This document shows, piece after piece, positions 51,918-61,601 of a stretch of DNA of 64,000 nucleotides (its first letter is position 1; every line of letters begins with the position of its first letter). Source of the DNA: Bradyrhizobium quebecense (GTDB lineage: Bacteria > Pseudomonadota > Alphaproteobacteria > Rhizobiales > Xanthobacteraceae); contig NZ_CP088022.1 in assembly GCF_013373795.3 (NCBI RefSeq), positions 620,001 through 684,000 of the forward strand, in the 5' to 3' direction. The position numbers were made by a program, and so were the translations under genes. Under the pieces are notes generated by a model. The model saw only the letters and a program-made list of their open reading frames with translations. It ran no database searches and was not told the origin of the DNA.

Positions 51918-53111
51918 ATGAACGCGTCGGAGCTTCGGGACATCATCGAATGGATGATCGGCGGCGCGCGATCGGCGCCGACCCCGCCGCAGATGATGGC
52001 GGAATGCTGCGAACGCCTGGTACGGGCCGGGCTGCCGCTATGGCGCGTCGGCGTCTTCGTACGCACGCTGCACCCCGAGATCTATGGCCGCCATTTCTTC
52101 TGGAAGCCCGGCGCCGAGGTCGAAACCGGCACCGTCGATCACAATATTCTGGACACCCCGGAATTTGCCGTCAGCCCGCTGTCGATCGTCTTCAAGCAGG
52201 GCGTTGAAGTGCGTGCGCGGCTCGACGACCCCGCCAGCAAGCGCTTTCCGATTGTCGTAGATTTGCAGGCCGAGGGCGTCACCGACTACATCGCGGTGCC
52301 GCTGGTCTATACCGACGGCTTCGCCAATGCCTCGAGCTGGACCACCAGGCAGCCGGGCGGCTTCACCGAGGAACAGCTCGACGCGATCCGCTCGATCACT
52401 GTCCCGCTGGCGCGCTACATCGAAATCATCACGCTGCGCCGCACCGCAACGCTGCTGCTCGACACTTACGTCGGCAACCGTGCCGGCGAGCGCATCATGG
52501 GCGGCCAGATCAGGCGCGGCCACGCCGATACGATGGATGCAGCGATCTGGCTGTCCGACCTGCGCGGCTTCACCGCGCTGTCCGACCGCTTGCCGGCCGA
52601 GACCGTCGTGGAGATCCTCAACCTCTACTTCGATTGCCAGGTTACCGCGATCCGCGACCATGGCGGCGAGGTGCTCAAATTCATGGGCGACGACCTGCTC
52701 GCGGTGTTCCCGGTCGACGAATATCTCGGCGACGAAGTGCAGGTCTGCTCGCGGGTGCTGGAGGCGGCACGCGCGTCCCGCGCCGGGGTCGAGGCGCTGC
52801 AATTCCCCAATGGCGACGCGGTCGAGCGCTTCCGCTTCGGCGTCGCGCTGCATCTCGGGCGCGTGCTCTACGGCAATATCGGCGGCGGCAACCGGCTCGA
52901 CTTCACCTGCATCGGTCCGGCGGTCAATCTCGCCGCGCGGCTCGAGAAGATCGCCGGCCGCCTCGGCCGCACCGTGGTGGCCTCCGAGCGCTTCGCCGGC
53001 ATTCACGACGGCGGCTGGAGCGATCTCGGCGAGTTTCCGATCGCGGGATTTGCCAAGGCCGAGCGCGTCTACGGCCTGTTCGACGAGGCGCCGATTGCGG
53101 CTGCCGGCTAG
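51918..53111 (+). CDS. Class III adenylate/guanylate cyclase, soluble
   Basis: A 397-residue protein with a GAF-like or similar N-terminal sensor region (about 1-185) and a class III cyclase catalytic domain (about 205-390). The latter shows DLRGFTALSDRL with metal-binding aspartate, EVLKFMGDDLLAVFP and GNRLDFTCIGPAVNLAARLE. No membrane helix is visible, so it should be cytoplasmic. ATG 51918 has GGGGA 5 bases upstream; a GTG at 51879 is in frame. Rhizobia have many such cyclases; the input is unknown. Confidence 0.87.
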   Translation: MNASELRDIIEWMIGGARSAPTPPQMMAECCERLVRAGLPLWRVGVFVRTLHPEIYGRHFFWKPGAEVETGTVDHNILDTPEFAVSPLSIVFKQGVEVRARLDDPASKRFPIVVDLQAEGVTDYIAVPLVYTDGFANASSWTTRQPGGFTEEQLDAIRSITVPLARYIEIITLRRTATLLLDTYVGNRAGERIMGGQIRRGHADTMDAAIWLSDLRGFTALSDRLPAETVVEILNLYFDCQVTAIRDHGGEVLKFMGDDLLAVFPVDEYLGDEVQVCSRVLEAARASRAGVEALQFPNGDAVERFRFGVALHLGRVLYGNIGGGNRLDFTCIGPAVNLAARLEKIAGRLGRTVVASERFAGIHDGGWSDLGEFPIAGFAKAERVYGLFDEAPIAAAG

Positions 53112-53123
53112 CGGCTGCGTGCG

Positions 53124-54002
53124 GTGACTGACAAGGACGCGCAACATCGCACCGGGATCGCGCTGGTCGTCGCGGCTGCGGCGGCCTGGAGCACTGCGCC
53201 GTTCTTCACGCGGCTGCTGCACTTCGATTCCTGGACCATCCTGTTCTGGCGCGGGCTATTCGGTGGCGGCGCGATCGCGCTGTTCGTGGTCGCCACGCAG
53301 GGCTGGCGCGGTGCGCGCGATCTCGTCGTGTTGCCGGCGAGCGGATGGCTGGTGGCCGGGCTCTCGACCTTCGGCATGGTGACGTTCATTCCGGCGCTGC
53401 AACTGACCAGCGTCGCCAATGTCGCCATTCTCATCGCGATGCAGCCGTTTGCGGCGGCCGCGATCGCCCGGCTTTGGCTCGGTGAGCGGGCGCGGCCCGG
53501 CACATTGCTGGCGAGCCTTGTCGCGCTCGCGGGTGTGGCGATCACCGTCAGCGGCGCCGGCGGCATCGCGGATTACAGGGGCATCGGCCTTGCCTGCGTG
53601 ATGGTGCTGGCGATTTCGCTGATGACGGTGGTGATCCGGCGGCGCAAGGCCACGCCGATGATCGCCGCCGCGGCGCTCTCGAACTTTCTCGGCAGCGCCG
53701 TGAGCTTGCCGTTGGGGCAGGGCATCGGCGCGGTCACCGGCGCCGATCTCGGCGTGCTCGCGATGTTCGGCGCGTGCCAGGTCGGTCTCGGCCTCACCCT
53801 GTTCACGGTCGGCTCCCGATTGCTGCCGTCCGCGCAGGCCTCGCTGATCGCCACCCTCGAAACGCCGCTGATGCCGTTCTGGGTGTGGCTGGCGTTTGCC
53901 GAAGTGCCGTCGCTCCGCGCCCTCATCGGCGGCGCGCTGGTGATGGGAGCGGTCGTCGCCGACATCGTGGTCAGCCAGCGGGCCGAGCCGGTGCGGCGGT
54001 GA
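53124..54002 (+). CDS. DMT-superfamily transporter (EamA)
   Basis: A 292-residue inner-membrane transporter with about ten hydrophobic segments in two EamA repeats. The first starts ALVVAAAAAWSTAPFFTRLL, and the C-terminal repeat ends GGALVMGAVVADIV. The GTG start is 12 bases after the cyclase stop, so it may be co-transcribed. Members export amino acids, nucleosides or other metabolites; the substrate cannot be read. Confidence 0.87.
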   Translation: MTDKDAQHRTGIALVVAAAAAWSTAPFFTRLLHFDSWTILFWRGLFGGGAIALFVVATQGWRGARDLVVLPASGWLVAGLSTFGMVTFIPALQLTSVANVAILIAMQPFAAAAIARLWLGERARPGTLLASLVALAGVAITVSGAGGIADYRGIGLACVMVLAISLMTVVIRRRKATPMIAAAALSNFLGSAVSLPLGQGIGAVTGADLGVLAMFGACQVGLGLTLFTVGSRLLPSAQASLIATLETPLMPFWVWLAFAEVPSLRALIGGALVMGAVVADIVVSQRAEPVRR

Positions 54003-54008
54003 CGCCTG

Positions 54009-54314
54009 CTATTCTTCCGGCTCAGTGGTGAACAGCAGCGGATAGCCCTTGGCGCGGCCGGCGTCGGTAGCGCGCGTCGCCTTGGTCTCGGCGACATCCC
54101 TGGTGAACACCGCGACCACGCAGACGCCGCGCTGGTGCGCGGTCAGCATCACCTTGTAGGCCTGGTCGTCGGTCATGCGGAATTCGCCCTTCAGCACGGT
54201 GACGACGAATTCGCGCGGCGTGTAATCGTCGTTGACCAGGATCACCTTGTGCAGGCGTGGCCGCTCGACCTTGGTCTTGGTCCTGGTTTTCGGCTTGACG
54301 ACGGTATCGGGCAT
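54009..54314 (-). CDS. clpS: ATP-dependent Clp protease adaptor ClpS
   Basis: N-end-rule adaptor that delivers substrates to ClpAP, 101 residues. After a basic N-terminal tail the core begins HKVILVNDDYTPREFVV (near residue 20) and contains VMLTAHQRGVCVV with the binding-pocket residues. ATG 54314 is chosen because the family starts shortly before the core. clpA, often adjacent, is not in the window. It is convergent with the EamA transporter gene. Confidence 0.95.
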   Translation of the reverse strand: MPDTVVKPKTRTKTKVERPRLHKVILVNDDYTPREFVVTVLKGEFRMTDDQAYKVMLTAHQRGVCVVAVFTRDVAETKATRATDAGRAKGYPLLFTTEPEE

Positions 54315-54449
54315 CGCACTCCCTCGCGATTGCCCCGTAAGAATACCGTCTTCCCGCACATGTTGGAACCGTTCGATTTGCGCGGCGTCATTGCGGCAAC
54401 GGCACGGCGCGTTGCCTCATGCGTGGCAGTGATGTCCAGCCTGCAAGCG

Positions 54450-54494
54450 TCGAACTTGCAGGTCTCTAACTTGCAGGCCTCTAACTTGAATGTG
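54450..54494. repeat. 15-bp tandem repeat, three copies
   Basis: TCGAACTTGCAGGTC, TCTAACTTGCAGGCC and TCTAACTTGAATGTG follow each other directly. Translated in either direction it gives five-residue repeats, but I find no gene there. It lies upstream of the DUF1194 gene and resembles a minisatellite. Confidence 0.7.
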
Positions 54495-54569
54495 AAGGAC
54501 AGATGATATCTGCGCTTTTCGCCGCCCGATTTGCGTGTCACCATGACAGGACACGACGGGAGGGCCGCA

Positions 54570-55418
54570 ATGCGCTGGTATGTCTCGATCGGAGCGGTGC
54601 TTGTCGCGGGCATGTTGGCCAGCGGCGATGTGGCCGGTGTTGCCGCGCCCGGCCCGGGAACACAGACAGGCCGGCTGGCCGAAAAGGAATCCACGCCGAG
54701 CGTCGACATCGAGTTGATCATCGCGGTCGACGTCTCCTACTCGATGGACATGGACGAACTCGCGATCCAGCGCGAGGGCTATGCGCAGGCGATCGTTTCC
54801 AAGGAGTTCCTGCAGGCGCTGAAGGCCGGCCCGAACGGCAAGATCTCGATCACCTATTTCGAATGGGCGGCCTCCAACGACCAGAAGGTCATTATTCCCT
54901 GGCGGGTGATCGACGGCCCCGAATCCGCCGATGCGGTCTCCGCCGAGATCATGAAGACGCCGGTGCGCCGCGCCTCGCGCACCTCGATCTCGGGCGCGAT
55001 CTATTTCGCGATCCCGATGTTCGACGAGAATCCGCATCGCGGCCTGCGCCGCGTGATCGATATCTCCGGCGACGGCCCCAACAACAACGGCACGCCGATC
55101 ACGCCTGCGCGCGATGCGGCGCTCGACAAGGGCATCGTCATCAACGGCCTGCCGATCATGGTGAAGGAGCCGTCCTACTCGACGATGGATATCGAAAATC
55201 TCGACTACTACTACGAGGACTGCGTGATCGGCGGGCCCGGCTCCTTCGTGGTGTCGATCAAGGATCGCGAGAAGTTCAAGGAAGCGATCCGCACCAAGCT
55301 GCTGCTCGAGGTCGCCGGCCGCACCCCCGAGCGCCCGATCGTGCGGACCGCCGAGAAGGAGCCGCGGGTCAGTTGCACGATCGGCGAGAAGATCTGGCAG
55401 GATCGCTGGGGGCGATGA
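54570..55418 (+). CDS. DUF1194/von Willebrand A-like exported protein
   Basis: A 282-residue secreted protein with a signal region (VSIGAVLVAGMLASGDVAGVAA). A VWA-type domain carries the MIDAS metal motif DVSYSMDMDE near residue 53, followed by SISGAIYFAIPMF and DISGDGPNNNG. GGGAGGG lies 5 bases before the ATG. The family is DUF1194, of unknown function, likely in protein-protein or surface interactions. Confidence 0.87.
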   Translation: MRWYVSIGAVLVAGMLASGDVAGVAAPGPGTQTGRLAEKESTPSVDIELIIAVDVSYSMDMDELAIQREGYAQAIVSKEFLQALKAGPNGKISITYFEWAASNDQKVIIPWRVIDGPESADAVSAEIMKTPVRRASRTSISGAIYFAIPMFDENPHRGLRRVIDISGDGPNNNGTPITPARDAALDKGIVINGLPIMVKEPSYSTMDIENLDYYYEDCVIGGPGSFVVSIKDREKFKEAIRTKLLLEVAGRTPERPIVRTAEKEPRVSCTIGEKIWQDRWGR

Positions 55419-55452
55419 CGACGACCACGATGCTTCGTAGGGTAGATTAGCC

Positions 55453-55490
55453 GAACGGGTCCGCGCGAAGCGGCCCGATGACAGGCTCCG
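55453..55490. repeat. Short piece related to family C copy 3
   Basis: AACGGGTCCGCGCGAAGCGG and CCCGATGACAGGCTCCG match 38487-38527 nearly base for base, though the outer arms are absent. It looks like the remnant or core of the larger repeat. Confidence 0.65.
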
Positions 55491-55538
55491 GCGTAATCCA
55501 CCATATCTGCGGCCACGAAGACGGCGGTTTACGCTTCG

Positions 55539-56372
55539 CTAACCCCCAGTACAAATCTCTCGAACGTCGCTCTCGAGTTCGCGGAGCGTCTGCATCGCGG
55601 CCGTGTGCTCCGCGGCGCCGATCTGCCGCCACACTTCGGCAACGCGCCCGGCGAGGCCGCGAACGGTCACCGGAAAATTCGTCGCCTGCGCCAGCGCACC
55701 CTTTTCGTTGATCAGATACTGCCCGTTCAGTGCAAACAGCACCTGCGCGATACACGCCAGCGCGCGATAGGCGCAGCCGGCGATATGCGTGCTGTCGCCG
55801 CGCGGCAGCGCAAGCCCGGCACTCTCGATCGCGAACAGGATTTCCCATTGAAAGCGCCGCACCAGCGCATCGCGCAGGGTGGACGGGTAGGGCGCGGTCC
55901 TCGCCCTCAGCGCCGCGATGAGGCCATCGGGATCATGCAGGGCACGGCACAGCGCAACCTCGCCCATCCAGATCGCCGAGCAGAAGCCGTGCGGATGGCC
56001 CGGCTGGTAGTGCATGCTGACCTCGCCGTTCCGACAGGCATCGATCACCATCGTGACCTGGTCGATGCTGCGGTAGAGCAGGTCGACCTTGCGGCCGCCG
56101 ATCGCAAGCCAGGCGCCGCCGATGATCCACGGGCCCCAACCGCCGACCGGCGTCACATGGGCAGCGGTGGGATCATCGACCAGGCCGGTCACCACCGCGC
56201 GCAGCCGATCGATATCCGGAGCGGCGTTATCCCGATAGTAGAGGCCGAGATCGGTGTCGGAGGCCTCAAGCGCCGTGCCGCGCGCCCGCGAGCCGCCGAG
56301 CACGATGGCGGCGACGCCCGGGACGCCAGCAAGGACGGGAATGATGCGCGCGAGCAGCGGATCGTGGGACAT
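55539..56372 (-). CDS. Nucleotidyltransferase domain-containing protein
   Basis: A 277-residue protein with the nucleotidyltransferase signature VLGGSRARGTALEASDTDLGLYY at about residues 22-44, including the GS and DxD catalytic aspartates. A helical C-terminal part follows. Such proteins include antibiotic adenylyltransferases and toxin-like MNT proteins. No antitoxin-like HEPN partner is seen beside it, and drug modification is not implied. It is followed by an RNA methyltransferase gene on the same strand. Confidence 0.78.
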   Translation of the reverse strand: MSHDPLLARIIPVLAGVPGVAAIVLGGSRARGTALEASDTDLGLYYRDNAAPDIDRLRAVVTGLVDDPTAAHVTPVGGWGPWIIGGAWLAIGGRKVDLLYRSIDQVTMVIDACRNGEVSMHYQPGHPHGFCSAIWMGEVALCRALHDPDGLIAALRARTAPYPSTLRDALVRRFQWEILFAIESAGLALPRGDSTHIAGCAYRALACIAQVLFALNGQYLINEKGALAQATNFPVTVRGLAGRVAEVWRQIGAAEHTAAMQTLRELESDVREICTGG

Positions 56373-56425
56373 GCGATGCAGATTATAGCGAGACCGCCGC
56401 GGGCTGCGATAGTCGCAGCGTTGTC

Positions 56426-57667
56426 TCAGCGTGCGAAGCGCGCCACCAGCTCGACATGTGGGGTGTGGCGGAACTGATCGACCGGGGTGACGCTAGCGAT
56501 CTTGTAGCCGCCATCGATCAGGATTTTTGCGTCGCGCGCAAACGTTGCGGCGTTGCAGGACACCGCGACGACCACCGGCACCTTGCTCGCCGCAAGCTGG
56601 GTGACCAGCGCCTGCGCGCCTTGCCGGGGCGGATCGAACACGACGGCGTCGTAGTCGCGCAATTCCTGCGGCATCAGGGGGCGGCGGAACAGGTCGCGCG
56701 CCTCGGCCTTGAGCGGCTTCAGTCCCGGCGTCGATTGCGCAGCCTTCTGCAGTGCCGTGATCGCGCCGGCGTCGCTGTCGAAGGCCGTGACCCGCGCCTT
56801 CTCGGCGAGGCGGAGCGCAAACGGGCCGCCGCCGCAAAACAGATCGGCGATGTGCTTGGCGCGTCCGCAATGCTCGTGAACCAGCGCCGCAAGCGTCTCC
56901 TCGCCCTTGACGGTCGCCTGCAGGAACGAGCCCGGCGGCAGCACGACCTTCACCTTTCCGATCGCAATCTCGGGAGAGCCGCGCTGCAGCACCAGCTCGC
57001 CATGCCGAGTCAGGCGTGTCAGCCGGTGTTTCTCGGCGACCCGCGACAGAGCGGTGATCAGGCTGGTCGGCAGCGCACCGGAGCCGCGCACATCGATGTC
57101 GAGACCATTGAGGGTCGCGGTCACCTGGATATCGAGCGGCTTGCCGATCGAGATCAGCGGCTCGGCTGTGGCCCAGGCCGCCTCGAGCGCGCCGTCGAGC
57201 GCCGGATCGAGGATCGGACAGCGGTCGACCGGGATGATGTCGTGCGAACCGGCCGCAGCGAAGCCGACCTTGAGCACCTCATGGGTGCCCATGCGTCCGT
57301 GCAGCGTGATGCGGCGGCGGCCGGCGCCATGGGCGTCGAGCAGCGGCGCGACTTCGGCCGCGACCTTTGCCTGAGCCAGCGTCTCGACCACGATGTTGCG
57401 TTTCCAGGCGCGGTAGGGCGCGTCATTCCAGTGCTGGATCGCACAGCCGCCGCAGACGCCGAAATGCGGACAGAACGGCGTGATCCGCTCGGGGCTTTCC
57501 TGCGTCACCCGCACCAGTCGCCGCCGGTCGGGATGATTGCCCGGAACCTCTTCGACCTCGACCGTTTCGCCGGCCAGCGTGTAGGGCACGAAGATCGACT
57601 GCGCGCCGTCGATCGCGACACCGTCGCCGCGATGGCCGACATGGTCGATGGTGAGAAGCTCAGCCAC
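56426..57667 (-). CDS. RlmD/TrmA-family rRNA/tRNA uracil-5 methyltransferase
   Basis: SAM-dependent RNA methyltransferase, 413 residues. A TRAM-like start (about 1-55) precedes a 4Fe-4S motif with cysteines at 66, 72, 75 ([10 protein letters not shown]) and a likely fourth in DRCPILD near 162. The Rossmann domain has [13 protein letters not shown] near 295 and the catalytic cysteine is in [13 protein letters not shown] near 370. The GTG start lies within tlyA, overlapping its stop by 8 bases (GTGGCTGA). A 23S rRNA m5U target is probable. Confidence 0.88.
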   Translation of the reverse strand: MAELLTIDHVGHRGDGVAIDGAQSIFVPYTLAGETVEVEEVPGNHPDRRRLVRVTQESPERITPFCPHFGVCGGCAIQHWNDAPYRAWKRNIVVETLAQAKVAAEVAPLLDAHGAGRRRITLHGRMGTHEVLKVGFAAAGSHDIIPVDRCPILDPALDGALEAAWATAEPLISIGKPLDIQVTATLNGLDIDVRGSGALPTSLITALSRVAEKHRLTRLTRHGELVLQRGSPEIAIGKVKVVLPPGSFLQATVKGEETLAALVHEHCGRAKHIADLFCGGGPFALRLAEKARVTAFDSDAGAITALQKAAQSTPGLKPLKAEARDLFRRPLMPQELRDYDAVVFDPPRQGAQALVTQLAASKVPVVVAVSCNAATFARDAKILIDGGYKIASVTPVDQFRHTPHVELVARFAR

Positions 57668-58433
57668 GGCGCGCACCGAGGAAGAATTCGATATTGCCGT
57701 CGCCGCCGGTGATCGATGACGGGAACACCTGAATGTCGGTGCAGCCGAGCGAGGCAGCAAAGGCGGCGATATCGTCGCAGATCTCCTGGTGCACCATCGC
57801 GTTGCGGATGACGCCGCGCTTGGCGTGTTTGCGCGCCGCCTCGAATTGCGGCTTGATCAGCGCCAGGAGATGCATCGGCGCTGCCGCCAGCGACAGCGCC
57901 ACCGGCAGCACCAGCTTTAGCGAGATGAAGCTGACGTCGATCACGACGACGTCGGACCGCGCCGGCAGCCGCTTGCCCTCGAAATTCCTGATGTCGGTCT
58001 CCTCCATGGAGACGATCTTCGGATGCCCCTGCAGCGAGGGATGCAGCTGGCCGTGGCCGACATCGATGGCGAACACGAGGCTCGCACCATTGGCGAGCAG
58101 CACCTCGGTGAAGCCGCCGGTCGAGGCGCCGACATCGAGGCAGACATGGCCCTCGACGTCGATCGGATAATGCTCGAGCGCGCCGGCGAGCTTGACGCCG
58201 CCGCGCGAGACATAGGGATGCGCCGGCTCGGCCGTGAGTGCGGCGCCGGGCGCGACGAGTTCGGATGCCTTCGCAATTGGCTTGCCGTCGGCGGTGACGA
58301 GGCCGGCGTCGATCGCGGCGCGCGCCCGGGCCCGGCTTTCGAACAGGCCGCGCTCGACCAGCAACACGTCGATGCGCTTGCCGGCGGATGCATTGTTGTC
58401 GTTGTCGCCTGCCTTGGTCACGTGCTTGGTCAC
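57660..58433 (-). CDS. tlyA: TlyA-family rRNA 2'-O-methyltransferase/hemolysin-like protein
   Basis: A 257-residue protein: an N-terminal S4 RNA-binding domain (about 15-75; [21 protein letters not shown]) and an FtsJ-like SAM methyltransferase domain with [19 protein letters not shown] near 93. Homologues 2'-O-methylate ribosomal RNA; the hemolysin name is historical. GTG 58433 overlaps the upstream stop as GTGA; GTG 58421 is an alternative. Part of a tight three-gene run with the deoxyribosyltransferase and RNA methyltransferase genes. Confidence 0.92.
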   Translation of the reverse strand: MTKHVTKAGDNDNNASAGKRIDVLLVERGLFESRARARAAIDAGLVTADGKPIAKASELVAPGAALTAEPAHPYVSRGGVKLAGALEHYPIDVEGHVCLDVGASTGGFTEVLLANGASLVFAIDVGHGQLHPSLQGHPKIVSMEETDIRNFEGKRLPARSDVVVIDVSFISLKLVLPVALSLAAAPMHLLALIKPQFEAARKHAKRGVIRNAMVHQEICDDIAAFAASLGCTDIQVFPSSITGGDGNIEFFLGARRG

Positions 58434-58993
58434 TTGGCGCCCTGCCGGAGCTGCGCGGCGGCGAGCCGCACGCAGGTCTCGAAGGAGGTGAGGTCGTGCC
58501 AGAGGTCGGCCGCAGGCTCCCTCGGCGTCACCAGCGGACTGCCGTGCAGCTCGAGCGCATGCATCATCATCAGATTGTCCGGCAAGCCAAACTCTTCCAC
58601 AGTCAGTCCCTCCGCGTCGATCAGGCGTCCGTCGGATGCCGGCACGACCTGCTGCAGCCGCGCCACGCGATTGGCGTAGGACGTGGGATCGTTCGAATAG
58701 GCGAGGCACAGCTTGCCGCGTCCCGCCATGTAGCCGAGTTCGTAGACGGTGCCTGCGTCGGCACTGGGGCCGCGAAACGGCGTCAAATTGGCGATGACGG
58801 CGTCGGCTGACTCCATCATCGCCTCGTTGCTTTTGAAGATGGTGAGTGAAGCGCCAGCGGCTGTGGGATTGATGCTGTTGTCGAGCGGATAGAGTCCGGT
58901 GAGCCCGTGATAGGCGCACACCTCCGCCTTGCGGCGGCCAATTTCCACGGCATCCGGCAGGAACACGTCAGGACCTGCCAGATAGATTTTCAT
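58430..58993 (-). CDS. Nucleoside 2-deoxyribosyltransferase-like protein
   Basis: A 187-residue protein beginning MKIYLAGPDVFLPDA, the family start. NLTPFRGPSADAGTVYELGYMAG near 95-115 carries the active-site glutamate. Members exchange nucleobases on deoxyribosides or hydrolyse nucleotides. ATG 58993. Its stop overlaps tlyA by 4 bases, giving translational coupling, an unexplained association. The upstream region holds a family A repeat. Confidence 0.88.
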   Translation of the reverse strand: MKIYLAGPDVFLPDAVEIGRRKAEVCAYHGLTGLYPLDNSINPTAAGASLTIFKSNEAMMESADAVIANLTPFRGPSADAGTVYELGYMAGRGKLCLAYSNDPTSYANRVARLQQVVPASDGRLIDAEGLTVEEFGLPDNLMMMHALELHGSPLVTPREPAADLWHDLTSFETCVRLAAAQLRQGAK

Positions 58994-59010
58994 GGACTTG
59001 CCGCGGCTAG

Positions 59011-59110
59011 AGCGTTTTCGAGCGAAGTGGACACCGGTTCGCGTGAAGAAAACGCGTCCAAAGAAGAACCTGGAGCTTCGGTTCTGATTCAATCAGAACC
59101 GAATATGCTC
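59011..59110 (+). repeat. Palindromic repeat family A, copy 5, with hairpin tail
   Basis: AGCGTTTTCGAGCGAAGTGG, ACCGGTTCGCGTGAAG and AAAACGCGT match copy 1 closely. The tail 59079-59101 forms CGGTTCTGATT/AATCAGAACCG around one base, like the tail of copy 2. It lies between dxs and the deoxyribosyltransferase gene, antisense to both. Confidence 0.85.
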
Positions 59111-59132
59111 TAGTGGGCGCCGCCCGAAGCGA

Positions 59133-61061
59133 TTACGCGAGCTTGACGGTCTCGGTCTTGTAGTCCTTGCCGAGGGTCTCGAAGACCTTGGCAACGATGC
59201 TCTTGGCGTCGAGACCCGCGCGGGCATACATCGCCGCCGGCGAGTCGTGGTCGAGGAACACGTCGGGCAGGATCATGGAGCGGAACTTGAGCATGCCGCT
59301 GTCCAGCATGGCGTTATCGGACAGGAACTGCATGACATGCGAGCCGAAGCCGCCGATCGAGCCTTCCTCGATGGTGATCAGGATCTCGTGGTCGCGGGCG
59401 AGCTTCATGATCATCTCCTCGTCGAGCGGCTTCATGAAGCGCGCGTCGGCGATCGTGGCGGAGAGGCCGTGGGCGGCAAGCTCGTCGGCAGCCTTCTCGC
59501 ACTCGGCGAGGCGGGTGCCGAACGACAGCAGCGCGACCTGCTTGCCCTCGCGGACGATGCGGCCCTTGCCGATCTCCAGGGGAATGCCGACTTCCGGCAT
59601 TTCGACGCCGCGGCCTTCGCCGCGCGGATAGCGCAGTGCGCTCGGACGATCGTTGATCGCAACCTGCGTCGCCACCATGTGAACCATTTCCGCCTCGTCG
59701 GAGGCCGCCATGATCACGAAGTTCGGCAGGCAGCCGAGATAGGCGTTGTCGAACGAACCGGCATGCGTCGCACCGTCGGCGCCGACCAGGCCGGCGCGGT
59801 CGATCGCGAAGCGGACCGGAAGGCTCTGGATCGCGACGTCATGGACCACCTGGTCATAGCCGCGCTGCAGGAAGGTCGAATAGATCGCGCAGAACGGCTT
59901 GTAGCCTTCGGTGGCGAGGCCGGCGGCGAACGTCACCGCGTGCTGCTCGGCGATGCCGACGTCGAACGTGCGGTCCGGGAACGCCTTGTTGAAGATGTCG
60001 ACGCCGGTGCCCGACGGCATCGCCGCGGTGATGGCGACGATCTTGTCATCCTTCTGGGCTTCCTTGACGAGGCTCTGGCCAAACACGTTCTGGTAGGCCG
60101 GCGCATTCGGCTTGGCCTTGGCCTGGGTGCCGGTCGCGACGTCGAACTTGACGACGGCGTGGTACTTGTCGGCGGAAGCCTCGGCCGGACCGTAGCCCTT
60201 GCCCTTCTGGGTAACGACGTGAACCAGGATCGGCCCGGTCTCCATGTCGCGGACGTTCTTCAGCACCGGCAGCAGATGGTCGAGATTGTGGCCGTCGATC
60301 GGGCCGACATAATAGAAGCCGAGCTCCTCGAACAGCGTGCCGCCGTCCATCATGAAGCCGCGGGAGTATTCCTCGACGCGGTTGGCGCGGTTGGCGAGGA
60401 TCTTCGGCAGGCGCTTGTTGATCTGCTTGGCCGCTTCGCGCAGCGAACGGTAGGTCTTGCCGGAGTAGAGGCGCGACAGATAGGCGCTCATCGCGCCGAC
60501 CGGCGGGGCGATCGACATGTCGTTGTCGTTGAGGATCACGATCAGGCGCGAGTTCATCGCGCCGGCGTTGTTCATGGCCTCATAGGCCATGCCCGCCGAC
60601 ATCGCGCCGTCACCGATCACGGCGATAACGTTGTTCTTGCCGCCGGAGAGGTCGCGCGCCACGGCCATGCCGAGGCCGGCCGAGATCGAGGTCGAGGAGT
60701 GCGCGGCGCCGAACGGATCGTAGTCGCTCTCGGTGCGCTTGGTGAAGCCGGAGAGGCCGCCGCCGGTGCGCAGGGTGCGGATGCGGTCGCGGCGACCGGT
60801 CAGGATCTTGTGCGGATAGGCCTGGTGGCCGACGTCCCAGATCAGGCGGTCGCGCGGGGTGTCGAAGATGTAGTGGATGGCGGTGGTCAGCTCGACCACG
60901 CCGAGGCCGGCGCCGAAATGGCCGCCGGTCACCGACACGGCGTCGATGGTTTCCTGGCGGAGCTCGTCGGCAACCTGCCGCACCTGCTCGACCTTCAGCT
61001 TGCGCAGGTCATCCGGCGTGTGAATAGTGTCAAGAAGCGGCGTCTTACTAAATGTGGTCAC
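59133..61061 (-). CDS. dxs: 1-deoxy-D-xylulose-5-phosphate synthase
   Basis: First enzyme of the MEP isoprenoid pathway, joining pyruvate and glyceraldehyde 3-phosphate with thiamin diphosphate. 642 residues. [18 protein letters not shown] near 150 and [13 protein letters not shown] form the cofactor site. The transketolase middle domain includes [19 protein letters not shown] near 420, and the C-terminal domain follows. ATG 61061. In many rhizobia xseB and ispA precede dxs; here xseB is present but ispA is not between them. Confidence 0.97.
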   Translation of the reverse strand: MTTFSKTPLLDTIHTPDDLRKLKVEQVRQVADELRQETIDAVSVTGGHFGAGLGVVELTTAIHYIFDTPRDRLIWDVGHQAYPHKILTGRRDRIRTLRTGGGLSGFTKRTESDYDPFGAAHSSTSISAGLGMAVARDLSGGKNNVIAVIGDGAMSAGMAYEAMNNAGAMNSRLIVILNDNDMSIAPPVGAMSAYLSRLYSGKTYRSLREAAKQINKRLPKILANRANRVEEYSRGFMMDGGTLFEELGFYYVGPIDGHNLDHLLPVLKNVRDMETGPILVHVVTQKGKGYGPAEASADKYHAVVKFDVATGTQAKAKPNAPAYQNVFGQSLVKEAQKDDKIVAITAAMPSGTGVDIFNKAFPDRTFDVGIAEQHAVTFAAGLATEGYKPFCAIYSTFLQRGYDQVVHDVAIQSLPVRFAIDRAGLVGADGATHAGSFDNAYLGCLPNFVIMAASDEAEMVHMVATQVAINDRPSALRYPRGEGRGVEMPEVGIPLEIGKGRIVREGKQVALLSFGTRLAECEKAADELAAHGLSATIADARFMKPLDEEMIMKLARDHEILITIEEGSIGGFGSHVMQFLSDNAMLDSGMLKFRSMILPDVFLDHDSPAAMYARAGLDAKSIVAKVFETLGKDYKTETVKLA

Positions 61062-61601
61062 AGCGAATTTCCAATTTTTGCCTGTCGGAACGAACGGCCC
61101 GACGCGAGATGGGTTGGCGCGCTCACCGCGCAGCGAATGCCAGACACTGGGTGCCGTCCCGGCAGGCCCTGCCTGGTTGTAAGCCTAGATTCACTCCGGA
61201 TTGGACCACGTGATATGCATCACCTTGGTCGCTCTTCACCCGTCCCGGTTCAGTTTTGTCGAACCATTTGAGATGCATGCCGCCCGAAAAATTCGGGCCG
61301 CCCGCCACCCTCAAATGCCCATAGAACTGGAAGCATTACACCAAAGCCGTAGCCAAAGCCAACCCGATAGGGGGCGCAGGGTTCCTATGCGCTGTCCTGA
61401 AAAACCTAGACTTTTCAATGCTTGGGCCGGGGACGGGTTCCATTTTTGCTAATTTAGCGGGGCCGGGACGGTCCGGATCGGCCTGATTCGCAGCCGCACC
61501 CGATCGCCGCGGTCGCCCCGCGGCGTGGTCGATCAACGGAAATGCGCAGCAACAAATCGCGCGCCGAGGCGGACATCCTGTCGCATCGGCGCCTTGTGGC
61601 G
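61062..61601. other. 540-base gap between xseB and dxs, no gene recognised
   Basis: This gap is where ispA often lies in relatives. Only short open frames exist, none with family features or a good ribosome site. A promoter for dxs must lie in its left part. It is the longest unexplained stretch in the window. Confidence 0.5.

Noticed and set aside
54135..54506. Open frame with (S)NLQ(V/A) units read as a pentapeptide-repeat protein
   Set aside because: Only three units, most of the frame is antisense to clpS, and no start or ribosome site supports it.
55539..56372. Nucleotidyltransferase considered as the toxin half of a MNT/HEPN pair
   Set aside because: No HEPN-like partner flanks it; the neighbours are a repeat fragment and an RNA methyltransferase gene.
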